5,694 nucleotides of DNA, taken from assembly GCA_003554565.1 (NCBI GenBank), contig PWGR01000033.1, forward strand, positions 1 through 5,694, given 5' to 3'. This document shows, piece by piece, positions 1 through 5,528 of the stretch. Source of the stretch: Clostridia bacterium. GTDB lineage: Bacteria > Bacillota > Sulfobacillia > SLMV01. Made by a program: the position numbers and the translations under genes. The first letter of the stretch is position 1; every line of letters begins with the position of its first letter. The notes beneath the pieces are model-generated. The model had not been told where the DNA came from, made no database searches, and worked only from the letters and a program-made list of their open reading frames with translations.

Positions 1-2
1 AC

Positions 3-1268
3 AGGTGGCACGTCTTCGTCGCGCTGCTCCTTCCGATCCTCCTGTTCGGGGTTCTGCCACAGGTAGACCAGGAGGCCTTCATCGCGGCATTTGAGGAGGG
101 ATTCGGGAACACGCTCAGCAGCATCGGCGTGGCCACCGTGCTGGGATCAATAATCGCCGAGGCCATGAAGCACACCGGTGCTATCGAGAGGATAACTCTC
201 AGCATGGTGAACCTGATAGGAAGGGCAAAGATGCCGCTGGCTCTAACGTTTACTGGTTATGTGCTGGGTGTGGCAATCTTCGGAGATGTTGCCTACGTCA
301 TAGTCAACCCGCTGGTGCATTCGGCGGCAATTGAGTACGGGGTTTCCATGGGGTTGATGGCCTCTGGTCTGGTGGGGGCGATGCAGCTGACGCATGCTGT
401 GGTGCCGCCCACGCCGGGTCCGCTGGCGGCCGCTGCGGTTCTGGGTGCAGATCTGGGCATGGTTATCATATACGGCGCTGTGGTCAGTTTCGTTGGAGCG
501 ATAGGGTGCTGGGCATGGGCGAACTGGGTGGGAGCGCGCATTGACTCTCCTCCGTCCGAGGAATTCACTGGACAATCTCTAGCGGATGAGGGACGGGAGG
601 ACGAGCTGCCGGGCGTGGCGGCATCCTACATGCCCATCATGGTGCCTATCGTTCTGATCGCCGGGCACAGCGCTTGTGCACTGCTGTGGTCGGAGGGAAA
701 CGGTGTGACCCGCGTTCTGGCCTACCTTGGATGGCCGGTGGTGGCGCTCTCTATCGGCCTGCTGCTCGCGGTACGTCTCGCCAAAAAGAGACAGCGCAGT
801 GAGGCTGTCAGCAGCTGGGTGGAGGAGGCGTTGACTACTTCAGCCATCATTTTCGCGGTTACCGGACTGGGTGGATCTCTCAGCTACATAATCCAGGAGA
901 CTCCGACTGTTGAATTCGTGGCCGAGAGCGTGGTGCAGGCCGGGATTCCGACTATAGTGATACCTTTTTTGATCGGGGTTCTGGTCAACATGATCACCGG
1001 CTCCTCCACCGTAGGTGTTATAGCTGCAGCTTCTCTCGTTGCACCCATGCTGAAACCCCTGGGGTTATCGCCCGAAGCTGCTATGCTGGCAGGGGCATCG
1101 GGCTCGATCGTCATCAAGTACGTCAACTCCAGCTATTTCTGGGTCTGCACTTCTCTTTCTGAAATGAAGGTGGACAAGGCCATAATTGCTTACGGTGGAT
1201 CAACCCTGGTAGGGGGAGTGTTGTCCTTTCTTGCAACCTGTGCATTATGGGTCGCCGGTCTCATCTGA
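3..1268 (+). CDS. GntP-family permease (gluconate/organic-acid:H+ symporter family), 5' end outside window
   Basis: This is an inner-membrane secondary transporter of the GntP family, whose known members import gluconate and related sugar acids or hydroxy acids with protons. The frame is open from the window edge, giving 421 codons to the TGA; family members are about 440-450 residues, so only some 20-30 N-terminal residues are missing. The GTG at 129 is internal, because family-like sequence (EGFGNTLSSIG) precedes it. Support comes from the conserved order of motifs: the EGFGNTLSSIG segment near 105-128, GDVAYVIVNPLV near 282-317, the THAVVPPTPGPLAAA signature near 390-434, LGADLG near 441-458, and the C-terminal GIPT...GSSTVGVIAAAS block followed by YVNSSYFW at 1119-1142. 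Hydrophobic segments fill the whole length, with a hydrophilic loop near 540-610. The usual HVNDSGFW motif is altered here, so the substrate is not assigned. No partner gene follows on the same strand before 2739. Confidence 0.9.
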   Translation, partial: RWHVFVALLLPILLFGVLPQVDQEAFIAAFEEGFGNTLSSIGVATVLGSIIAEAMKHTGAIERITLSMVNLIGRAKMPLALTFTGYVLGVAIFGDVAYVIVNPLVHSAAIEYGVSMGLMASGLVGAMQLTHAVVPPTPGPLAAAAVLGADLGMVIIYGAVVSFVGAIGCWAWANWVGARIDSPPSEEFTGQSLADEGREDELPGVAASYMPIMVPIVLIAGHSACALLWSEGNGVTRVLAYLGWPVVALSIGLLLAVRLAKKRQRSEAVSSWVEEALTTSAIIFAVTGLGGSLSYIIQETPTVEFVAESVVQAGIPTIVIPFLIGVLVNMITGSSTVGVIAAASLVAPMLKPLGLSPEAAMLAGASGSIVIKYVNSSYFWVCTSLSEMKVDKAIIAYGGSTLVGGVLSFLATCALWVAGLI

Positions 1269-1422
1269 CAGAGCCGCCTGGTGCCGACATTTCGCAGGCA
1301 GTGGTGTTGGCTTCCGTGAAGACCAGGTGTCCGGTGAGTCGCACCGCGATGTGAGAATGCGCCCGGCAGTATGTTATGTGACTTCTATCGATCTGACGGG
1401 GATAATCGCCTGCTGTTTGGCC
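1269..1422. other. Convergent intergenic region between GntP permease and VOC gene
   Basis: This 154-bp gap separates two genes ending toward each other. It contains modest potential hairpins: a 7-bp stem with one G-U pair (1283-1289 with 1305-1311) and a perfect 5-bp stem (1332-1336 with 1342-1346, five-base loop). Neither is followed by a T-run on either strand, so I do not call an intrinsic terminator. I see no convincing gene here. Confidence 0.5.
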
Positions 1423-1779
1423 CTAGCTCAGAAACTTCTGTACCTCCACCTTGTAGCCGTCTGGGTCGCGGGCAAAGAAGTGATATATCTTGAATTTCTC
1501 GTTGACACGGGGTGCCGACTCCACCGTCACTGATGGGTGAGAGCGGAGAAGCTCATAAGCTTCATCCACATCATCAGTTAACAGCGTCACGATGGAGCCG
1601 TCCGGGTCGGCCGGGGGAAAATGAGTGCAGAATCCCAGATAGCTTCCCTCTTCTACCTGGTAAATCCTGCAATCCCCCTGGTCCTTGTAAAGGGGCAGGC
1701 CCAGGGCGTCGTGATAGAAATCATGTGTGGCTTTCAGGTCGTCAGCGTGAAAGAAAGCCACAAAACCGTTCCAGTTCAT
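1423..1779 (-). CDS. VOC-superfamily (glyoxalase/bleomycin-resistance fold) protein
   Basis: This is a 118-residue cytoplasmic protein of the vicinal oxygen chelate superfamily, which includes glyoxalase I, extradiol dioxygenases and fosfomycin/bleomycin resistance proteins. Two beta-alpha-beta-beta-beta halves are visible. The first half (about 5-50) has the typical DLKATHDFYHDALGLPL helix-turn and the YQVEEGSYLGF strand. The second half (about 60-117) has DVDEAYELLRS and the hallmark FFARDPDGYKVEVQ near 101-114. E112 sits at the usual C-terminal metal-ligand position; H100 and H11 are possible further ligands, but this is inferred. The length is normal for a single-domain VOC protein acting as a dimer. 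The ATG is preceded by a perfect AGGAGGT five bases upstream, which fixes the start. It lies 165 bp downstream of the LysM gene on the same strand, so co-transcription is possible but not shown. Substrate and enzyme type cannot be read from sequence. Confidence 0.9.
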   Translation of the reverse strand: MNWNGFVAFFHADDLKATHDFYHDALGLPLYKDQGDCRIYQVEEGSYLGFCTHFPPADPDGSIVTLLTDDVDEAYELLRSHPSVTVESAPRVNEKFKIYHFFARDPDGYKVEVQKFLS

Positions 1780-1784
1780 ACTGT

Positions 1785-1791
1785 ACCTCCT
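1785..1791 (-). promoter_or_regulatory. Shine-Dalgarno site of the VOC gene
   Basis: The minus strand reads AGGAGGT, ending five bases before the ATG. This is a full match to the anti-SD sequence and decides the start codon. Confidence 0.85.
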
Positions 1792-1944
1792 CTTTCGTCC
1801 CCAACGTACGGGTCAGAAATCCACTCAGGCTCGAATTGCCATTTTTACTTGATTTCGATGACCGGAGGCACCAATCCTTTTCCTGAATTCCTGAGTTTTT
1901 GGCCTCGGAGGGCTCTGGTGAGGCTACAGCGGGCACGAGGTTCT

Positions 1945-2538
1945 TCAGGTGTGCCGAGTGGGCACGCAGATCGTCTGACCCACATAGATGTCCTCCGGGT
2001 GCTGAATATCTGGATTTGTGTGCAGCAGGTCTTTAAGGGACAGCCGGTGGCGGTTTGCAATCCTGAACATGGTGTCGCATTTTCTCACGGTGTATCTCAT
2101 GGTTCCGGGCGGACAGTGACAGTCTTCTTCCCAATCCCAGGCGGGGATGCAGACCAACATTCCGCTTTCCAGCTGGTCCGGGTCAATGTCGGGATTGACC
2201 TCCAGGATGGCGTCAATAGTTGTGCCAAATCGACGGGCCAGGCGGAAGAAATTATCACCCGGGCGGATGGTGTAAGGTTGGGTGTTTTCAGGGCACTCGA
2301 TGTCTTTTTGGGCATCGCTTCTCGGGATGTGGATGATCTGCCCGTCGGTCAGGGTGTCTGGATCCACCCCCGGATTTTCCTCTAACAATGCATCAATGCT
2401 GACACCGTGTGATTCTGCAATTGAGAAATAGGTATCGTCTCTATCGACGGTGTACCTGCGGGCAGCGCCTTTAATCGTCTCACCACCGACATTTCCGCGA
2501 GTGTGCGGGGCACTGAAGCTAGTGCTGGGTTTGCTCAT
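1945..2538 (-). CDS. Triple LysM-domain protein without signal peptide
   Basis: This 197-residue protein is built almost entirely of three LysM modules, a fold that binds N-acetylglucosamine-containing glycans such as peptidoglycan. The modules span about residues 28-72, 88-132 and 148-193. Each begins with YTV or YTI (29-31, 89-91, 149-151), has an NPG/NPD turn in the middle, and ends with IHIP, VCIP or CVP. The period is exactly 60 residues. Linkers 2 and 3 share a C-P-x-x-T pattern (ECPENT, HCPPGT). The six cysteines (82, 130, 140, 142, 154, 191) cluster at domain edges, and domain 1 has none. There is no N-terminal hydrophobic segment, so Sec export is unlikely. Similar signal-less LysM proteins in spore formers act in spore coat or cortex assembly in the mother cell; that role is an inference here. 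No catalytic domain is attached. The start is supported by a GGAGGTGA ribosome site. Confidence 0.92.
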   Translation of the reverse strand: MSKPSTSFSAPHTRGNVGGETIKGAARRYTVDRDDTYFSIAESHGVSIDALLEENPGVDPDTLTDGQIIHIPRSDAQKDIECPENTQPYTIRPGDNFFRLARRFGTTIDAILEVNPDIDPDQLESGMLVCIPAWDWEEDCHCPPGTMRYTVRKCDTMFRIANRHRLSLKDLLHTNPDIQHPEDIYVGQTICVPTRHT

Positions 2539-2547
2539 GATTTACGG

Positions 2548-2555
2548 TCACCTCC
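2548..2555 (-). promoter_or_regulatory. Shine-Dalgarno site of the LysM gene
   Basis: The minus strand reads GGAGGTGA with nine bases to the ATG. It is a strong match and supports the start at 2538. Confidence 0.8.
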
Positions 2556-2616
2556 ACATAATTCGCTCTTACATGGTATTCGGTCTCCCCGGATTAAGTT
2601 AAAGGAACGGGGATCC

Positions 2617-2631
2617 CGGCAGGATATGCCG
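2617..2631. repeat. Inverted repeat CGGCA-N5-TGCCG
   Basis: This is a perfect 5-bp inverted repeat with a GGATA spacer, lying 108 bp before the ureohydrolase start. It could be a transcription-factor operator or a small RNA hairpin. No T-run follows, so it is not a terminator. Confidence 0.4.
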
Positions 2632-2660
2632 CCCGTCAGGTCGTACAGTACAGAGGAGCG

Positions 2661-2675
2661 GCACCTTGCTGGTGC
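2661..2675. repeat. Inverted repeat GCACC-N5-GGTGC
   Basis: This is a second perfect 5-bp inverted repeat with a TTGCT spacer. Its centre is 44 bp from the centre of the first, close to four helical turns. As RNA it would exclude an alternative pairing of 2658-2663 with 2627-2632. Its function is unknown. Confidence 0.4.
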
Positions 2676-2726
2676 GACCAAATAGCCGGGACGGTCGTTC
2701 GTGCGGCGGCCTGCCCAGTTGAGAAC

Positions 2727-2733
2727 GGAGGAG
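2727..2733 (+). promoter_or_regulatory. Shine-Dalgarno site of the ureohydrolase gene
   Basis: GGAGGAG is followed by five bases and then the ATG at 2739. This supports the chosen start and the roughly 25-residue N-terminal extension ahead of the catalytic core. Confidence 0.8.
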
Positions 2734-2738
2734 ACTAG

Positions 2739-3716
2739 ATGGCAGGTGAAGGTATCACAGAAAGACGGTCATCCGGAGATGAGGAGAGGGGTCTTCCCGG
2801 ATTTGCGGGGATCAGGACCTTCATGCGGTTCCCCCATCCGCGTGAGGAAGATGATCTGGGTCAAGTGGACCTTGCGGTGGTGGGGTTGCCCTTTGACAAC
2901 GGCGTATCTCATCGCCCTGGAGCCAGATTCGGTCCTTCAGCCATTCGGGAGGTCTCCGGTTTCTTGCGGACATACAACCCGAGCTGGGATATAGCTCCTA
3001 TGGAACATCTAACGGGCATAGACCTCGGGGACAGCCCCGTGGTACCCGGAAACACCGGGAAGAGCCTTCTTTGGATGGAAGAAACGGTGGAGCGGGTGGT
3101 GGACGCCGGCATCATTCCACTCTGTTTGGGAGGGGATCACACAGTGAGCCTGCCGGTGTTGCGGGCAGTTGCCGCTGTACATGGGCCGGTAGGCATTGTT
3201 CATCTGGATTCTCACCCGGACACCTGGGACGGCATTTATGGTGAGAAGTACAACCATGCCACACCCTTTCGCCGAGCCGCCGATGAGTCCCTGATCCTCC
3301 CAGAGCACTCCATTCAGATGGGAATTCGCGGTTCTGTCGGGGGGGCTGAGGACCTGATCACCGCTGAGCAGATGGGATTTACTACTCTTCCAGCTGAGCG
3401 GCTGCTGCAGATGAGGCCGCAGGAGGTGGGAGAGGAGATAAGCCGGGTGACAGCCGGCCGCCCGTTTTATATGAGCTTTGATGTTGATTTTTTGGATCCG
3501 GCCTTCGCACCCGGGACTGGAACTCCGGAGGTAGGAGGACCTACGAGTGCGCAGTGCCTTTCGTACCTGCGGAGCATTGATTTCTCCAACCTGGTCGGTC
3601 TCGATGTTGTCGAGGTGCTTCCTGCCCACGATTCATCCCAGATCACCGCGCTTGCCGCAGCCAACGTCATCTATGAGGTTATCTGCGGCCTGGCTGTGTC
3701 CAGGACAACTGGGTAG
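2739..3716 (+). CDS. speB: Agmatinase-family ureohydrolase (agmatinase / guanidinobutyrase-like)
   Basis: This is a 325-residue cytoplasmic Mn-dependent hydrolase that releases urea from a guanidino compound. In agmatinase this gives putrescine; relatives act on guanidinobutyrate, guanidinopropionate, proclavaminate-type substrates or free guanidine. All six metal ligands are visible: H134 in GGDHT, D157/H159/D161 in DSHPD, and D248/D250 in SFDVDFLDP. The catalytic pair is H173 in NHATPF and E292 in DVVEVLP, at spacings matching E. coli SpeB. The N-terminal FAGIRTFMRFPH (22-33), GVSHRPGARFGPSAIRE (55-71) and GIRGS (195-199) are typical of the agmatinase/guanidinobutyrase branch rather than arginase or formiminoglutamase. 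Two positions differ from the most common forms: DSHPD instead of DAHxD, and HATPF instead of HGTPF. The substrate is therefore left open and the symbol is a family label. It stands alone on its strand, diverges from the LysM gene, and ends 4 bp from the fliL stop codon. Confidence 0.93.
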   Translation: MAGEGITERRSSGDEERGLPGFAGIRTFMRFPHPREEDDLGQVDLAVVGLPFDNGVSHRPGARFGPSAIREVSGFLRTYNPSWDIAPMEHLTGIDLGDSPVVPGNTGKSLLWMEETVERVVDAGIIPLCLGGDHTVSLPVLRAVAAVHGPVGIVHLDSHPDTWDGIYGEKYNHATPFRRAADESLILPEHSIQMGIRGSVGGAEDLITAEQMGFTTLPAERLLQMRPQEVGEEISRVTAGRPFYMSFDVDFLDPAFAPGTGTPEVGGPTSAQCLSYLRSIDFSNLVGLDVVEVLPAHDSSQITALAAANVIYEVICGLAVSRTTG

Positions 3717-3720
3717 ATGC

Positions 3721-4146
3721 TCATTGTATGATGAACTGCAGATAGTGGAGGTCTCGCACGGTCTCAGAGTCAAACAGGTGTCTCAGCCGCTCCAGAATTG
3801 AGCGACGGAGGAGATTCATTCCACGTTGACCCTCTATCTGTTCAGGGTGAAATGATCGTAATGCGCTGAGAATCTCGTTCTTGACTCTGCCCTGTTGGCA
3901 GCTGACCAGCCCCAGGGCGATGTCGTCGACAACCTCGATCTTGATGTCGACACGGATGTGCCTGGTGGGTTCATTTTCAGCTCCATGCAGGTCCGTAATG
4001 ATCGGACCCACCCGGTGCATTGGGCCGGGGGACGGGGGATCTGGGACGGAATCGGGTTCGTCTGCGGTAGCGAGCCGCATGGTAAACAGAACGGCACCGA
4101 TTAGTACTATCAGAATCAGTGGCAAGATCCATCTTATTCGTCGCAT
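3721..4146 (-). CDS. fliL: FliL-family flagellar basal-body-associated protein (orphan copy)
   Basis: This 141-residue single-pass membrane protein matches FliL, which surrounds or supports the flagellar stator (MotA/MotB) and affects torque. Residues 1-5 are basic (MRRIR), 6-24 form one transmembrane helix, and 31-42 form a proline-rich linker. The periplasmic-side domain follows: GPIITDLHG (47-55), the strand HIRVDIKIEVVDD (63-75), RVKNEILSAL (87-96), then EQIEGQRG (102-109), close to the EQIEG/DQIEG motif of Bacillus FliL, and the terminal LHYLQFIIQ typical of the family end. The length equals the family norm. No other flagellar gene is in the window, so this is either a detached fliL or a FliL-like protein with another job. 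The start is supported by GGGAG seven bases upstream (4154-4158). It converges on the ureohydrolase with 4 bp between stops. Confidence 0.85.
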   Translation of the reverse strand: MRRIRWILPLILIVLIGAVLFTMRLATADEPDSVPDPPSPGPMHRVGPIITDLHGAENEPTRHIRVDIKIEVVDDIALGLVSCQQGRVKNEILSALRSFHPEQIEGQRGMNLLRRSILERLRHLFDSETVRDLHYLQFIIQ

Positions 4147-4172
4147 ACTCGCGCTCCCGTTGCGTGCTCGTG

Positions 4173-4180
4173 CTATCGGC
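4173..4180 (-). promoter_or_regulatory. Possible SigD/sigma-28-like -10 element before fliL
   Basis: The minus strand reads GCCGATAG, seven of eight bases of the flagellar sigma-28 -10 consensus GCCGATAA. It lies 26 bases before the fliL ATG, leaving room for a transcription start, the GGGAG ribosome site and a short leader. The expected TAAA-type -35 at 15 bases upstream is absent (TTCG is found), so this is a weak call. An overlapping GATAAT could instead be a housekeeping -10. Confidence 0.25.
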
Positions 4181-4264
4181 TATTATCTGAATCCACGAAG
4201 GTCGAATTTGCGTGCTGCGCCCGGGACAGGACCCGACCGGACCGGCCGACACCCTCCATTTCTA

Positions 4265-4440
4265 TTATCGTAAGCTGGCAATCTCATCTTCACTGCCGGA
4301 CTCATTGTCGAAGGTGGGTGCGTCGATCTGGCCGAAATGGCGGCATACCGTCCAGCTGACAGTCGGGCGAGAATAACCGCCAGTCCGGCTCCTCGAAACT
4401 CATGCTGATCTGAGTGAGCCCGTTGCTCGGGGCATTCCTG
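4265..4440 (-). pseudogene. Coding-like relic with an apparent one-base frameshift
   Basis: One minus-strand frame, in register with the stop of the 4479-5528 gene and open through 4302, reads as plausible protein (NGLTQISMSFEEPDW then RLFSPDCQLDGMP). From about 4340 the neighbouring frame takes over with HFGQIDAPTFDNESG and an acidic tail ending in TAA-TAG at 4262-4267. Both segments favour G or C at third codon positions within their own frame. A single one-base shift would join them into one C-terminal stretch. There is no ribosome binding site before the internal ATG at 4401-4403, and I do not recognise the family. It may be a decayed gene end, a former extension of the upstream gene, or chance. 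Confidence 0.25.
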
Positions 4441-4457
4441 TCGATTTTCGATTGCCC

Positions 4458-4478
4458 TCTGTGCGGAAATCGCACAGA
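4458..4478 (-). terminator. Hairpin directly after the stop codon of the copper-amine-oxidase-N-like gene
   Basis: This is a perfect 8-bp stem (TCTGTGCG with CGCACAGA) with a five-base loop. Its first base abuts the TGA stop. A repeat GGGCAA flanks it on both sides on the minus strand. There is no U-run after it, so it is either an atypical terminator or an mRNA-stabilising 3' hairpin. Confidence 0.4.
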
Positions 4479-5528
4479 TCATTTGCCCTCGAGGTGTATG
4501 TGGTACCGGAAGCTAAGATTGTCTGCCGGTGTCGTCTCGATGGAGAAAGCACAGGGTTTATCTGTGTATATATCTATCACTGTAACCGGCTTCTCCGGCT
4601 CGAAGTCTGTGAGGCGGCCACCGTACGGGAAGTCCTCCGCTATCAGCGGCTCGTAATCGATGAGAACATCGGGTGCCTCTGTTTCCCACTTGACTTTTGT
4701 CACCAGCGGATGGTCGAGCTCGGCCGAGCCAGCGCCTACTGCTGTGACATCATACATGTACAACGAGACCACATCGCCATTTACAGAAACCACCGTAAAG
4801 GGTGTGCTATGTCCGCCTGCCAGCATCTGGTCACCCGACACCTGCAGATCAACGAGCAGCATTTCGTCTTTGCCATCTACGCTCTCGAATTCGTGACTCC
4901 ACGCACCCATCTTTCCAAACACCACATCGCGCGCCAGATATTTCTCCTCGCGCCAGAGCCCGACTCCCTCCAGATCGTACCTGAGCAGGTAAGGAAATGA
5001 GTAGTTTCCGGTGTCATCGCCTCCCTTGCCCACAAACAGTATTTCGTTCTCCTCGATGCTCTTCAGGCGGGCATTGTCGAAGAGGCTGACGATGCACTCG
5101 ATGTGGCCGGTTGCATGATTGCACAGGTGAAACTCGTAGTCCCATCCGGTGACGTGCTCCAGGAGCACGTGCTGGTCATCTACCCTCCAAACCGTCTGGA
5201 TCTCTCCCGATGACTCGGTCGTCGTCGGGAGTTTGCCCGCTGCTTCATCCAGCGAATTGATCAGGCGTGAGAGCCAACCCGCCGAGACTACGTTCACAGA
5301 CCAGGTTTTTTCATTCCAGCTCACGTCTGCCCCAAGAGCTTCAGCGATGGGCCGTACTGGCGCAATGGTACGGCCGTCATGGAGGTACGGTGTGACTTCG
5401 GGTGTTATCTCCGCATCGTTCACGAACAGTCTGACAGGTCGTTCCGTAAACGCGAGGGTGAAAATCCCGCTCATTAGGAGTGCAGCGCATATCAAGGGCA
5501 AGAACTGTTTCCGGTCCAAATCACTCAC
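4479..5528 (-). CDS. Exported protein with N-terminal copper-amine-oxidase-N-like domain
   Basis: This is a 349-residue protein. The N-terminus MSDLDRK is followed by a hydrophobic segment (about 9-27), a signal peptide or membrane anchor, so the rest is probably outside the membrane. Residues 30-82 match the copper amine oxidase N-terminal-like domain common in Clostridia surface proteins: RLFVNDAEI, then DGRTIAPVRPIAEALGADVSW (about 51-71) and a closing VNV strand. Despite the name, this domain has no oxidase activity and is usually a surface adaptor. Residues 100-349 are beta-rich and unrecognised, with repeated strand-turn units such as ENEILFVGKGGDDTG and DEMLLVDLQVSGDQML, perhaps beta-propeller-like; this is inference. 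Start: GTG at 5526-5528, because it overlaps the upstream stop as GTGA and leads straight into the signal segment. A hairpin follows the stop. The role is unknown. Confidence 0.85.
   Translation of the reverse strand: MSDLDRKQFLPLICAALLMSGIFTLAFTERPVRLFVNDAEITPEVTPYLHDGRTIAPVRPIAEALGADVSWNEKTWSVNVVSAGWLSRLINSLDEAAGKLPTTTESSGEIQTVWRVDDQHVLLEHVTGWDYEFHLCNHATGHIECIVSLFDNARLKSIEENEILFVGKGGDDTGNYSFPYLLRYDLEGVGLWREEKYLARDVVFGKMGAWSHEFESVDGKDEMLLVDLQVSGDQMLAGGHSTPFTVVSVNGDVVSLYMYDVTAVGAGSAELDHPLVTKVKWETEAPDVLIDYEPLIAEDFPYGGRLTDFEPEKPVTVIDIYTDKPCAFSIETTPADNLSFRYHIHLEGK

Larger units (their letters stand above)
2539..2738. promoter_or_regulatory. Divergent promoter region between LysM gene and ureohydrolase gene
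   Basis: This 200-bp region must carry the 5' signals of both divergent genes. I cannot place a convincing -35/-10 pair on either strand. The best -10-like hexamers are CATAAT at 2557-2562 (+) without a well-spaced -35, and weak AT-rich matches around 2565-2605 (-). It holds two perfect 5-bp inverted repeats with 5-base spacers (2617-2631 and 2661-2675), and a longer-range 7-bp complement (2614-2620 with 2685-2691). These could be operators or a structured leader of the ureohydrolase mRNA. They match no riboswitch consensus that I know. Confidence 0.5.
4147..4478. other. 332-bp interval upstream of fliL
   Basis: This interval lies between the stop of the preceding minus-strand gene and the fliL start. 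It holds a perfect hairpin (4458-4478), a coding-like but frame-shifted relic (about 4265-4440), the octamer GATAATAG twice on the minus strand (4262-4269 and 4180-4187), and a GC-rich stretch with repeated ACCGG units near 4232-4246. No intact gene with a ribosome binding site is seen. Confidence 0.5.

Noticed and set aside
1283..1346. Intrinsic terminator between the permease and VOC gene
   Set aside because: Only short or interrupted stems occur, and no T-run follows on either strand.
1621..2385. Long plus-strand open frame (254 codons) opposite the VOC and LysM genes
   Set aside because: No properly spaced ribosome site and no recognisable domain. The opposite strand has two clear protein families with strong ribosome sites, so this is a shadow.
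2600..2735. Guanidine riboswitch ahead of the ureohydrolase
   Set aside because: The hairpin loops are GGATA and TTGCT, not the ACGR loops of the class II type, and I find none of the class I or III conserved segments.
3009..3629. Minus-strand open frame (206 codons) inside the ureohydrolase
   Set aside because: It is antisense to a gene with every catalytic motif intact; its composition is basic and irregular, with no family signal.
3..3716. Permease and ureohydrolase as one catabolic operon
   Set aside because: Two minus-strand genes lie between them and the ureohydrolase has its own upstream region, so a functional link is not supported by gene order.
4458..4481. UGA plus stem-loop as a selenocysteine insertion (SECIS) signal
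   Set aside because: The stem begins immediately at the UGA and its loop (AUUUC) lacks the G expected in bacterial SECIS loops. The upstream protein is not a known selenoprotein type.
4183..4482. Minus-strand open frame of 99 codons upstream of fliL
   Set aside because: It begins inside the end of the preceding gene, has no ribosome site or recognisable motif, and the other two frames look more coding-like over parts of it.
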